Below, one piece after another: positions 1-11,646 of a DNA stretch of 60,000 nucleotides. This stretch comes from Tubulanus polymorphus. Taxonomy: Eukaryota > Nemertea > Palaeonemertea > Tubulaniformes > Tubulanidae. A program made the translations under genes and the position numbers. Location of the stretch: contig NC_134026.1 of assembly GCF_964204645.1 (NCBI RefSeq), forward strand, positions 17,008,650-17,068,649, written 5' to 3'. How positions within the stretch are numbered: the first letter of the stretch is position 1; every line of letters starts with the position of its first letter. The notes beneath the pieces are model-generated. The model was not told the DNA's origin. It made no database searches and was given only the letters and a program-made list of their open reading frames with translations.

Positions 1-149
1 TAAAATCTACTAATGATATGTATACTTTGTATATGTATTGTTTCATATTTGAAACTGGGATATAGTTTCCTCATTACACTAATGGGATCGCAGAATTATC
101 ATCATACTTCACTGCAATATCAATATTACAATGTAACAATCATTACTTT

Positions 150-205
150 CATTTATTATTATTATTATTATTATTATTATCATTATAATTATTATCTTCA
201 TAATC
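150..205 (+). repeat. ATT trinucleotide microsatellite
   Basis: An interrupted run of ATT/TTA units, continuing into CATTATAATTATTATC. The tyrosine-rich frame across it is a by-product of the repeat and not a gene. Confidence 0.9.
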
Positions 206-234
206 ATTGATACAAAACGCTATTATTTTTACTA

Positions 235-440
235 CAGTGGAACTTCGCTACAACAAAATACCGTTTTGGTTCGATCAAACAAAAATCATTTTCCTGACCA
301 TGACCGTTATTTCCTTAAAATTCTTTCGGTTAGAACGAAGATCGGTTGCAACAAAATATCAGTTATAAAGAAGAGAATTTGGTGTCTCCAGGGCCTAATT
401 CATGTGTTACCTGGTAATCCCATCCAATACTACAGACTGG
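235..440 (+). repeat. Possible pogo/Tc1-like element remnant
   Basis: The segment begins CAGTGGAACTTCGCTACAAC and is followed by repeated 'ggttcgatcaaac' and 'cggttagaacg' phrases. A closely similar start, CAGTGGAACCTCCATACAAC, occurs at 13753. This start resembles terminal repeats of pogo/Tigger-type transposons as I remember them. No transposase and no second terminus could be identified, so only relatedness of the two places is well supported. Confidence 0.35.
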
Positions 441-984
441 CGAGGTGATGAACTGGATAGGTTCGATAGAAACGTATTCTAGGCAACTATGAGCCACCCT
501 TGACAGTGTGACATCACAAGCTAAGTTGACTCTATGGCCTGGAATATTTACATTACATGATAGGTCAGCTCAACATTTTAATCACATCATGTTACATACT
601 GGGATTTTCCATGACATCACAGAGCTATTGGAAGCTAATATACATTCAGAGAACGTATTCATCGTGCCAATCTGTTTTACCACCTTGCCAGTCCATTCAT
701 CATTTTACGTTGACTGCCTCTAGACGTCCTGATAATTCTTTAGATAATTTGACCCATTTTTTTCGGGTTTGAGTTGTGATTTCTCATGCATCTCTGGTGC
801 AATCAGGAAAGGTCTAGTAAACCCTTAGGAATTTAAGAGAATCTAATTCTTGCAAATCGCTAAATGGGTTAGAAATAATGAGCGATTGAAATGAGAAGGT
901 CTATTCTTGAATGTCAAAATGTTAGCCCCCTTTACTTTATTTATAAGTGGTAACTAGGATACTGTGTTGCATCTTTCATATTGG

Positions 985-1560
985 ACCCTCGCCTATCTTC
1001 ACAAGCCCCTGTAATTCAACCTACATTGGCTAGACAAGTCTCGACCAGTACGGCTTGTGTAAGCCTACTGGTGCAATAGCCTACATATATCGGTCCTATG
1101 TTAAACTGCATCTCAAGTTCTTCCATGACATCTCTGCGGTTTGCCATTATCTTCCATTGGTTACTCTAAAATCGGATATCACAAAGTTGTTTTCTTGTCC
1201 CACGGATTACGTTGTAAGGAGGTTCCATTGTATTCTCATATATTATGGTAATATACAGCCATTCATTATTGAAAGCATCTCCACGATTATACACGACACG
1301 AGCGTATCGTATATATATATATACATGTAAACGCATTGTGTCCAGATACTAGATAGCAACCAGCTCTTCATAATAATCATCTTACAACCCTAGAATTTTG
1401 AGGTAAAACTACGCAATGAGTCGCAAATAAAGAGTTAACTCCACGATTCCCACAATCACAAAGCCGAAAGGTAGAAATATCGAAACGTTGAAATTAATTT
1501 TTTTAAATCTGAATTTTTGCTTTTCAACTAGAAACCATTATCAAGGACTGACCCGAAATA
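985..1560 (+). mobile_element. Possible decayed Penelope-like or LINE remnant
   Basis: Around 1008-1036 one frame reads CNSTYIG followed by a stop and TS, which resembles the start of a GIY-YIG endonuclease (compare CPGTIYIGETGQ in the copies at 15 kb). Near 1460-1485 the sequence 'gccgaaaggtagaaatatcgaaacg' has the look of a retroelement 3' region. All frames are broken. This is a weak call resting on one short motif. Confidence 0.3.
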
Positions 1561-2237
1561 CAATATGTCACAGTTTATATAGCGAAAGAACGATTCACTA
1601 TTGCATATGACTAGGTAACATTGATCAGAAAGGAAATGAACTGGGACATGAGTCATGGGGCGAGAAACCAAGGTTACTATTCACACCAGAATCGGAGATA
1701 GAATTAATTAAGGCCGATTCAACTATGGGTAACACTAAGGGAGAAGAATTTTGGTAGGATCACAAATACGATCAGAATAACTGCTAAAACTATCTTCATC
1801 CTTGAAAATTATATATATGTTTCTGTGGACTAATTTTGGATAGATGGGCCAAAAGTTCAGATACTTATGGTCACACTTTTCATTTTGACAATTCTTATTC
1901 AGTCTAACAGCATTACTTGACTCCACCACATAGTTGAATCGGTCTTAAATATTCTAGGTTTCTCTCCCAATGATAAGCTCTTATCCCAGTTTATTTCCTC
2001 TCTGGTCAATGTCACCTATTTATACGTGCAATAATGTGTATCGTTCTTGTGTGTGTATCAGATTCTTTTTAACGTTTTTGATATTTTTACCTGTCGGTTT
2101 TGTTATTGTGTGACTTACACTCACATAACCCCTAGAAATGTCAGATTTACAGCTAGCTTTTAATCGTTTTAAATTCTATTGGCATTTATTTATTCTTCCA
2201 TCAGTAGAGATTTGTTACATATTTTACAATGTTCAAT

Positions 2238-2325
2238 TATCATTATTATTATCATTATTATTATTATTATTATTATTATCATCATTATCATTATAATTTT
2301 ATTATTATGATTATTATTATTGTAA
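2238..2325 (+). repeat. ATT/ATC trinucleotide microsatellite
   Basis: Interrupted ATT, ATC and ATA units over about 90 bp. Confidence 0.9.
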
Positions 2326-4379
2326 CTTAGTTATAATTCAACATTTTTGGCTTGTACTTATGGAGTATAGTTCATTGATTAATTATTATTGAGTATAGTT
2401 ATCGTGATCTGTTTGGGTTTCATTTGTTCACTTGCTCCCCTGGTGGTTTTTAGTGATCTTATGTATGGCTAGGGAGACATTTCCATGTTGTCGACAGTAA
2501 TTTAGATACCTCTAGGCATGTCATTGTCTTGCATGCAAATTTGTAATAACAGTAACAGTTGGCAGGCTGGTTGCAAAACGTTCTTTTAATGCGTATATGG
2601 TTGATGATTACATATCTGCGCCTAATTTTAACTAATCATTTTTTGATATTTAAGAATTTTTAAAACCAAAAAAGTACTGGATTATTAACTGATGTGTAAT
2701 GGTTTTCAGCTTATTAATGCGCTGATGTTGTCTTATTCTCTTGCACACTTCTTATGCTGGTTTATGTGGTCTCGTTGAATAGTCAGTCTGCTCTTTTCAA
2801 GTCTTTTTATTATTATCAACTACAACAGCAAAAATGTAAACATTTTGTAATGAAATAAAAATATATAAGGTATCAGGCTGTCACAGTTACATAGTCGCAA
2901 GCTTGAATTTTTGATACTTGGTTCCATTACTCCTTACTGCTGATATATAGAATATCAATTTCTGAATCATCACTACTGTTATCTAAAGCCTACATTCTGT
3001 TTATTAAAACAAAAATCATTGTTTCTCTCGAGTAAATGATGCTGCACAACACACAGCCACATAAACCATAGAATACCTGATAGATTTAAAATATATGCTG
3101 TCATGTTTTTATAGCTGACTCAACTTTTTAAGTATTAATTTTCCTTCGACGATTATGATGCAATGACGAGATGACATTGCATGTTGATACAAATAATATT
3201 ATCTATGGACCAAGCGAGCCCACTATGAATTTGAGTTCAGAAACGAAGGCATGCATAATCGTAATGGCAGTTAATTATCATCGTTCAACCTTAAATTATT
3301 AATTATATATATATTCTTAAAAAAATATTATGCCATTTGTTTTTGACTTCACATTTTTGGAAGTCATCTTTGGCCTTGATTCAATCATTGAATTTTTCAT
3401 CAAACCACTTGTAATTCCTTCTTTTTTCTATGATAAGGATATTATTCAAATTACTTGGGATGTAAAATTCCTTGCATTCTCATTTTGAAAGCCATTCCTC
3501 AGCTATAAGAACTAAATAACTATTTGATGAAAACTGAATTGTTATTTCAGATAACATCATTCAAGAAATAGTAAAATAGTAATGAAAACTTGTTCAAAAC
3601 TTGAATGAATAATAAGGGTAAAAATGAAGTCCAATTTTGGAATGCATGGAAATTGACACAAATTGAGTTATTTAAGAATTTGTAAAGGTCATTATGATGA
3701 GATGCTAAATGAATTTATCTTAAAAGGCACAAGTTTTCATTAGATGTTTGATATGCTTTTAAAGATTTGTTCCATTGAAGAGAATAATTTGCTGATGGGC
3801 GTGTAGAACTGCAATCTAGAATTCAAAACACACATATGCTAACCAAAGTCTTGGTGTCGGGAGTAGTTTGATTGAAAGCTACAAATGTATTAGTCTTTAA
3901 CAGTCAGTGTCAATAGAAAATTGCTTTACTGTCTCAAAATTTCTCTATCATTCAAGAAATATATGTATATACATTAGCATATACATATATGAATGATTTG
4001 GTTGGTTGAAGCTGAGTATGCTTCATGTCTGCAAGCTATTAGCTGTCCCATTATAAGGGATCTGGGGAAAATACATAGGTAAAGCCTCTATTTTCTTAAT
4101 AGTTATTGTACTATGTAATTTTCTCTAGTTGCTGTGGTAATGTACTCTGCCTGAGGCTTTCAAGTTAAATTTTTAATTGTTGTCGGATTTACTTAAAAGG
4201 TTACTCAGAAACCATGCAAAGAGTTTAGTTAGATTATAAATAAATATAATAATGGTTGGTGAATCCTGTTAAATGAGTGACTTAGATAATAATTGATACA
4301 TAGTTAACATAAGACTTGTTGGAATTTAGATTCACAGAGGTTTGTATCTTGAACAGTAATTAGATTTTCAATGTTTCAG

Positions 4380-4490
4380 GATCAAAATGAGTCGGCAGCC
4401 ATACTGAAGATAAAAGAGAGCATGCAAGAGGAAGCGAAAAGATTTGAAAAAGATGCTCCGTCGGATCATCCGGACTACTTCATGCAATAA
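4380..4490 (+). CDS. Terminal coding exon of an unrecognised host gene
   Basis: A clear splice acceptor (AATGTTTCAG) precedes an open frame of 36 codons ending in TAA at 4488-4490. The peptide begins DQNESAAILKIKESMQEEAK and ends in DHPDYFMQ. It is charged and probably helical, and its codon use is unlike the AT-rich surroundings. Only the frame containing this stop stays open, so the incoming phase is taken as 0. I do not recognise the family. A possible polyadenylation signal, AATAAA, follows at 4679. Earlier exons must lie to the left, perhaps outside the window. The acceptor, composition and stop make a real 3' exon likely, but no transcript evidence is available. Confidence 0.6.
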   Translation, partial: DQNESAAILKIKESMQEEAKRFEKDAPSDHPDYFMQ

Positions 4491-4700
4491 TATCAGTTGT
4501 CATTCATGTGAGAGACATCAACTTGAGTGGAGACTGAGTGATGGGGTTGCTGTGATCTCCTCTCTATCCAGCATGTGGACCGAGTTCTTGTAACAACATG
4601 TGGCTGAGCCAAACGTAACTATTGTGTTCAAGTGTGTAAATAGTATGAATTATTAATGACTTTACTACAAAAAAGAAAAATAAACACAAATGACGTACGA
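4491..4700 (+). other. Probable 3' untranslated region with AATAAA
   Basis: Sequence after the TAA of the preceding exon. The first AATAAA hexamer is at 4679-4684. The true cleavage site may be further downstream. Confidence 0.4.
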
Positions 4701-5860
4701 ATGTGCATACGCATAGTACATCTAAACCGGACATCTGTGTGACAGGTGCCAGGAAAAGAAATAGATCTTTAAAAGCAACCCACAATGTCAATGATACCCC
4801 GGCTGTGCCTGCCAATAATTTCTCTCTGTTTTGCTATTGTACATTGCTTGATATGTTTTTGTATAATTTATAATGACAGATATAAGGTATATGTATATAC
4901 ATTAATGTACATGTGCACAAATCTATATGTATTTTATAATGCATAGTATGTGTATCTGGAGTTGTATTATTGTATGCGACGTGCTCATCAGGGATCATAT
5001 TCCTCCAACACCTTAAGTACTACAATTTCACTGGAAAGGATCATTTTCTGATGTCATTTCTGCATATTCTGACAGCGATAAGAGATAGATTGTTGGGTGT
5101 TGAAGCAATATGTATATTTCATTTTGCTTTTATATATTAAAATGGTTTTGGATGGATTTTTCAAATGCTAGTAATGACTTGACTATTTGAATGCCTGTAC
5201 TAAGTACTTGTCGGACTATTGGATTAGGAATACATATGACAAGATTTTATTTGATTTATGAAAATTCATTTTTCCAATGCTGACCTTTTTTGGATTTTAG
5301 GCAGTTCATCATAACCCTTTTAAACCCCCACGCTATGGGCTTGAGCATGTTTGATCCTCAATTCATGGGACCAAAGTTTAAACAAAAACGTTTAATAAAC
5401 AAATTGCTAAGTCTGGAGAATCAACACTGTATTTGGCTAGATATATTCACTACCTAAAGCCTAGCGCACACAACAACCCTTGAAACAAGCAATGAGAGTT
5501 TGTGGTCATGTGTTTTAATGCTTAGTTTACACGCCAAAACAATAGAAATATACCAAAGCAAACCTACAGCACCTCTAGCAATGAGATAAGTAGAAATTTT
5601 TTCACATGATGGTAAAATAACAGTGATTCATTCCATTGTTTGAGCCACTAGTTTTCAGTGATAGCTTATCAAAATATTCCTTGTTTACTTACGTACAAGG
5701 GTGGATTGAGAGTGCACTTTTGAAAAATTGAAAAATTTGCCTCTGATTTCATTCATTCTAATTGATAAGCAGTTAACTGCCTATCTAATGCCTTGCTATA
5801 GTTAGAATATTGTGATGAATCTATATAACAGAAGGTGTAAAATCCTATACAGAAATATTT
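4701..5860. other. AT-rich non-coding stretch
   Basis: No coding signal, inverted repeat or tandem repeat was recognised apart from short AT dinucleotide runs. Confidence 0.5.
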
Positions 5861-5867
5861 TGGGTGG

Positions 5868-5953
5868 TTCCTACAGTTTCAGTCAGTTTGAAATCAAGTC
5901 TAGACTGAATTTTAGACTGAAGAAGGGTGGTAGTAACTACCCAAAATGTTTCT
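5868..5953 (+). repeat. Palindromic repeat with hammerhead-like hairpin
   Basis: The ends are inverted copies of each other (GAAATATTTTGGGTGGTT against AACTACCCAAAATGTTTC). On the plus strand it contains CTGAAGA, then a GGGTGGT/AACTACCC stem with an AGTA loop, then AAAATG. A second copy of about 45 bp lies on the minus strand at 19262-19305, inside the viral block. The layout recalls the core of a hammerhead ribozyme (CUGANGA, stem, GAAA), although the GAAA is mutated to AAAA here. Confidence 0.5.
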
Positions 5954-6031
5954 AATGATGCGCAATCCTTTCACTGCTGCATTGGATAGTGGCCTCCTGT
6001 AGACCAGTAGAGGAACATTGAAAACAACTTA

Positions 6032-6774
6032 AGGCTGGCTTATGTCGACAAGCAACGCGACGCCTACCGACTCCTACCGATGCAAGTGAGAGCAACCGCG
6101 ATCGCAGCCCAGCTTATGTCGACTGCGCTCCGATTCGCAGCAACTGAGGCCGACTAGCGGGATATGAGATCCTCCCAGTTGCTTCCCTGCTTATGTCGGT
6201 TGCGATTACTAGCAACTGCAACGGCTCAAATGGTCACGTGATGAGCATTTTGAGAATAAATTTGAATTATTCGGAAATATATTTCTATTAGAAAAGCTAT
6301 TTCTTTAAGACTTTGATCTTTCTGATTCTGTTTTGAATACAACGTGCTAGCGACATTGTATAAAGATGGCCGCTCACACCATAATTCTACCAATTTCGTT
6401 TCTAGATTTTCGGTCCAGTCCTCTGCCTTGCTGAAGGTTTGGTTTACGTTTTGAACTACTTTGAAAGTTTATGACTAATTACCAATGACGCTAACTAGCG
6501 GTGATAATTTGTACTATGTATATACGGTCCTTCATTGGCTGGAACCCCTGCCCTTAGTTCCGTCGCGTCGCAGATGAGCTTATGTCGGCTGCGATCGAAA
6601 GCAACTGCCAGCCTACCGTAGGCCGGAGTAGAACATGGGCAACTTGCCGGATACGGCTTGCGACGAGTCGGTAGGCGTCGCGTTGCCGTCGCAAGCCGGC
6701 TTATGTCGAACCGATTGAGGAGCAACTGGCGGCCTCAGCGATAAACCCAGTTGCTTGTCGACATAAGCCAGCCT
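6032..6774. mobile_element. Foldback MITE, Harbinger-like, copy 1
   Basis: The termini are inverted repeats starting AGGCTGGCTTATGTCGACAA and are flanked by TTA on both sides (6029-6031 and 6775-6777). A 3-bp TTA/TAA target duplication is typical of PIF/Harbinger transposons. There is no transposase. Inside, the phrase GCTTATGTCG recurs several times on both strands, which would suit repeated subterminal protein-binding sites. A second copy is at 35775-36525. Confidence 0.75.
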
Positions 6775-8039
6775 TTAGGACACGTTTCAATTTGTTTTAG
6801 TATTGTACAATGTGGAGTAAACGTCCAATGGCTTCATTGTAGGAGAAATTCATCAAATTACATAACCCTGTTCTATTTTGAACCAATTGAATCAAGGTGA
6901 CAATTTTTCATAACATCCTCTATACAGCAATCATTACAGCGTTGTTAAGGTAAAGAGTGTCTCTTGTTCCATGGCACGATAGGAAAATGCTTCTGTATTC
7001 ACGTCTATTTCCTTCTGTGTGCCCTATGACTAGTGTTATGACTCTTTGATTTACAATGGCATTGATTTTTTAAGATTTTGCCAGGGGTTTCAGCTGGCAT
7101 GTGGGTTAATGGACATATGTAAATAAAATATATGAAAACGGTGCAAGTTATGGCGCTCTATGATTTGTGTATTGGCTTTTGCACTCGAGAGATAGATTGG
7201 GAACAAATTGTCAACGGAATGAAAAAGCTTTTTAAATTGACGGGATTGGCACCAAAATACTAAGTATTCAATGATTAACCACTTGCATCGTAATGATCAA
7301 TCTTTCCATTTGAAATTTTCCGTAGCAAAGAAATAAGGATATCCATTCAATCCTTGTTGGTCTTAATTTGTTTGAAGTACCAGATATTAATGTTGGAATG
7401 CTTTTAAAATCGATGCTAGAATAGCCTCTGTTCTATCCTGAACAGTTTTATTTTTGAAAGATAATTCTTTGCCCGAGGATGCCTTTTTTCATGTCATCGT
7501 CTCAATGTTTTCATGTTGCTCTCGGGAACGTATTTGCTGGTTCACTTAATCAAAAAATTTTTGTTGATAGTAACATCGAAGTTAGGTACTTAGTATTTTT
7601 ATTTATAATGGTGCTGTAGATTAATCAAATTACGTACCGATCTTATGGAAAGTTCATGAAGACAAATTTTCTTTAATCTAAAGTTTTTCATAATTGCATG
7701 AAACCTCAGAAGCTTGCAATGGCAAAAAATTTAGTCAATCCACAAAAAGTTTTAAAAAGTCTTTAACAAACAGAACAAAGGAATTTTCTATTGAATTTAG
7801 TTTGTTCTGAAGATAAGGTGAATTGAAATATATATCAGTTATAGGCCTACTCGATAACCTGATATTTTAATATTTGCCCTAGTACATGTATCCATCAGTT
7901 TGACCAGTGTACTTACAGTACAGTACATAGAGAACTCTACTATGTGCAACTACTTATTACTTCTTGCTTCTTTTTTGCATATGAATTTTTTTTTACATTT
8001 GAATGAGTAGTTAAGATCAGGGGTGGATCCAAACCCATT

Positions 8040-9180
8040 TTAACCCACTCCGGACTCCAGTTCCAGCGGTTGCTTTTCATTTGTCTCTCAGAAATTTTGA
8101 TGATACTTCCATCAATTATTGTGATGGCTGTCTTCTGACATTTTTGTGCCAAAAAATGTTATTTTTGTCTGAACTCTTGAGGTTTGTAGCACTTCTTTGT
8201 TTCCCTTGAAATTTATGATTGGTAAACTTTGGGTAGGGATCTTTAACATATCAGGTGGATTATTTGATCAGTCTGTTTTTTTGCAAGCAGCAGCCATCTC
8301 AGTCTCGGTTCTTATTCCTGAATAGAAAAAGTTGTTGGCAGGTTTCATTTAATACATATAGTATCGATATTTGATAATCTCTTATGGAACAAGGTTACCA
8401 AGTTCTTGGTCTCGCCACCTGACAGAGTTGAATATTGCATCATATACCATTTGACTATTTTTATATAGGTGTCTATGCATAATTTGTTACCACAATCAAT
8501 TGCATAGCTCATGACACCATGATTCTTGCAAGTTTCAAGGTCAGATGGTTTCTGTGTATGTTTGCCCCGGGTGTTTAATAGCGGAAGATTTCCATATGAA
8601 TTGTACCGATGCATATTTTGTCACGAGGATCAATTGCAAGATTGTTGCTCATGATATGACCTATGATTGTGATGAGTTCGGTCATTAATTACTGTTTTTA
8701 TTCACTGACGACTGAGCATTGAATACTGTCAACCTCGGGTAAATCCGCCCTCAGTTAAACCATAGAAGTGCTTATTCCCTATGAATAAATTAGTTAAATC
8801 TGTATCAGCTGTCGGGAACATATATTTGTTGTGATGAGGAGTATGAACAATCGTAATGAGGTTAATGTGGTCACTGTGAAATGTAAGAAACTCCTGAAAA
8901 TACTGAAGTATACCATCTATGTCATAGTCTCCTTAACTAAATGATCATTAAATGAATGTGCCTTTTCGTACATATTGCTTTCAAGAGGCACTTTTAAACC
9001 AGCTATTATATAGGTTATGCACTTATGAATTATGGATCAACTGTTATCCGTTGATCACTTAATCTGTACTAAAAGCTCAGTTCCAAGTGATAAGGATTAA
9101 ACTGAGGTTGACAGTACTGAAATTGTCATTGACATTTTCAAGCATTTCGCCTGGTAAGCATCATGTCCCTGGCCACTAGT
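8040..9180 (+). repeat. Old diverged copy of the nested 12-kb repeat
   Basis: Several blocks match the repeat at 11647-12979 in the same order: the 'ccaaaaaatgttatttttg' block near 8150, two copies of the 'ccacaatcaattg' unit near 8490 and 8610, and the end 'catgtccctggccactagt' near 9160 (compare 'catggtgtccctggacccctag' at 12880). It is strongly decayed. Confidence 0.6.
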
Positions 9181-9205
9181 TTCCGTTATGTCGGTCCCTG
9201 TTCCT

Positions 9206-9262
9206 TTTCATTCCACTCCGTTCCGTTCCGTTGCGTTCCGTTCCGTTGCGTTCCGTTCCTTG
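9206..9262 (+). repeat. CCGTT-type pentanucleotide repeat
   Basis: Repeated TTCCG/TTGCG units. The minus-strand frame reading repeated NGTER peptides is a by-product. Confidence 0.9.
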
Positions 9263-9429
9263 AAGTATCATAAGCCTGTAAGAAATAACCATAATGGTTC
9301 CAGGTCCTCCCCTAGAAAATTTTGGAAAAAAAATTAATTTGAATTTCTTGGTATCTCTAGACAGTCTGTAGGTTTGTAGGTTAAAAAATTTTAGATCCAC
9401 CGACCTAGATGATCTGTCACTTATCAATA

Positions 9430-10469
9430 CTCGGTAAAATCATATTTCATTTGATTTTGTAAGCATAATGTGAAATCGCCGCTTGTTTCTAAGATCTGAT
9501 TGTCATATATACACACACACATACATGCATGCGTATGCATTCTTGTATATGGAGCTTTATTTATTTTCTTGAAGATTTTCAATTACATCATCAGATGGAA
9601 TGTGTCTCAACGCCCTTATCTCAATCTAGCATTATCACGTCTCTTTGAGAAGCATTTTGTGAATTGGAACCAAAAGATAAGACCATGCATTTATAAACAA
9701 GGTTTCATTTGAAGTGGTGGCTGTAATGATCCCATATTCTCCTTATCTTACATTTTGGGTAGATATATTTATATATTTGTACCTTTGAAATGGAAGATGT
9801 CAATGTAAAGTGTACAGAAATATTCTGTCTCAGTGTGTCTGTTTATTGTTTATTATCTTTTTGTATACAATTTTTAGAAGCAAATTTGTATGCACAGCAG
9901 TGAAAGAAAAGGTGTGAAATACATGACTGTTGTCTGTTTTAAATTTATCCAGTCAACCACTACTGTTGTTGATGTTGATCTTTCATTCCATATTCTGATA
10001 GTTTACCAAATATTCTTGAAGTGTTGTGTAGACTTAAAACATAGTGCATAAGTACTGCAGGTAATGGCTGATTTCCCCTATCTCCCCCCTTTCTAGTGCT
10101 GCCTTAACATCTCGCATCTTTTTCTTCCACAAAAAAAATGCGCCTTGCATTAAATTTGCCGAGCACTCTTAAGAAAAACTCAAAATAACGTTTTCGTTAG
10201 CAGTGATGGGGAATGGCATCAGTAGCTACCTTGATTCTTCACGAAGAGATTTGCGGCTTAAACATGTGTATACACATACACTAATATACACTCCCCTAGT
10301 TTCTGGATTTGTCAGTTTTGGATTTTCAAAAGCACACATGTACAGCAAGATGTAACTGTATGATAGTAATTTACCATTGTTTTGTCCTTATGTCCATTTG
10401 TATTCTCGTTTCTGGTCAAAATGTGTATATTAAAACATCTCTGTGACTACTATCTATGTTATATTTGCA
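9430..10469. other. Non-coding, no recognised element
   Basis: Contains short AC/AT dinucleotide runs near 9510 and several AT-rich segments. No frame has coding character. Confidence 0.5.
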
Positions 10470-10720
10470 ATCAAACTGTTGCAATAATAATAATATTGTA
10501 ATTATTATTTCCTTGTAATTAGTTATTAAATGATGATATTATTATGAGGTTATTGTTTCTTGGGGAATTTTCAATTATGTGAAAATGTCCAAAGATGATA
10601 ATAATGTCAGATTGATAAATAAGATATTATTGATAATGCTGTATGATGATAATGATCATGGTAGATCTTGGTCATGGTCATGATCTTGATGATGGTGATG
10701 ATGAAAAATAATTGAGGTAT
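10470..10720 (+). repeat. Low-complexity ATAATG/GATGATG tract
   Basis: Interrupted ATA, ATT, TGA and GATGAT triplets with 'ggtcatggtcatgatcttgatgatgg' near 10670. It behaves as simple sequence. Confidence 0.8.
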
Positions 10721-10949
10721 AAATTTTTATTAATGTATTATGATGTAAGTAAAATATGACAAGGTTTTGTAGGTTGCTCCTGTACAAATGTTAACTTATA
10801 TCTTGTGTACCAAAATACACCAGCAAGCCATACAAATGTTGTGTTCGTTTTTATCGGGGTTTAAGTCATGGGTTCTTTCTTAATCCAGGTGGTCATGATT
10901 TTTCGTGTCAGCTATGAATGACCAGTTGTGCACTTACAGGACGTAGGAC

Positions 10950-11160
10950 ATAAAGAGGGGCTGTCCATAAACGATGTCCATACAAAATTGCAAAATCTTT
11001 GCCCACCCTCCCCCATGTCCACAGAATGTCCACAATGTATTGACCCCGTCCCCTTCCTTGTACATCAGATAAAACGGCAATTTAAGAAAACGGATCAGTC
11101 ATGCATAATAATGTTCCACACATTCCGGACTACAGTTTGTGATACCATACGATCAACTTG
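10950..11160 (+). repeat. MITE end with GGGGCTGTCCATAA terminus
   Basis: The phrase GAGGGGCTGTCCATAAACGA followed by TGTCCATACAAAAT recurs in inverse orientation at 41100-41148. It is probably one terminus of a dispersed inverted-repeat element; the other end was not found here. Confidence 0.5.
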
Positions 11161-11646
11161 ACAACAATTCCGACGAAAACCTCGCCTATTGCCTGGTAAA
11201 ACTCCGATTTACTACCCTCGCGTACCGCCAGCGTAATCTAGTATAATCCTATACAAATTCATTCCAATACTTCCCGATAAACTCACAGGGGTTTGGCGAT
11301 GGGCTTGGATTTTATTTCCGGGTTGTTGATAATCTCGCGAGAATGGCGCTAAATATGAACGAGTAAATTCAAAATATCACGGAAGTACCTTGTGTTTATA
11401 TTGTTTATTTATCCGCTATAAAGTTTCGATAAACAATTGGTCGTTAAGAATCATTATCAGACGGTCGCCACGCTACTATATAAAATAACAAGGGATGAAA
11501 CGCAGTTCAAGTCGTGCCAGCCAGAAAGTTGGGACAGTCACGTGACTTAACGCTTCTTATTTGACTGAATGCAAACCCGAAGCATCTAAGACGGAAACTA
11601 TGATACGAAAAATATTTGAGAATAACTTACATTCAAATGCATTTTT

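Larger units (their letters stand above)
1..4379. other. Intron or intergenic DNA before a terminal exon
   Basis: No convincing coding exon was found on either strand. The open frames here are short, start at arbitrary ATGs and have AT-driven composition. The stretch holds two ATT microsatellites, a possible pogo-like terminal repeat near 235 and a possible Penelope-like remnant near 1.0-1.56 kb. Because a splice acceptor opens an exon at 4380, at least the right part is probably intron of that gene. Confidence 0.5.
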
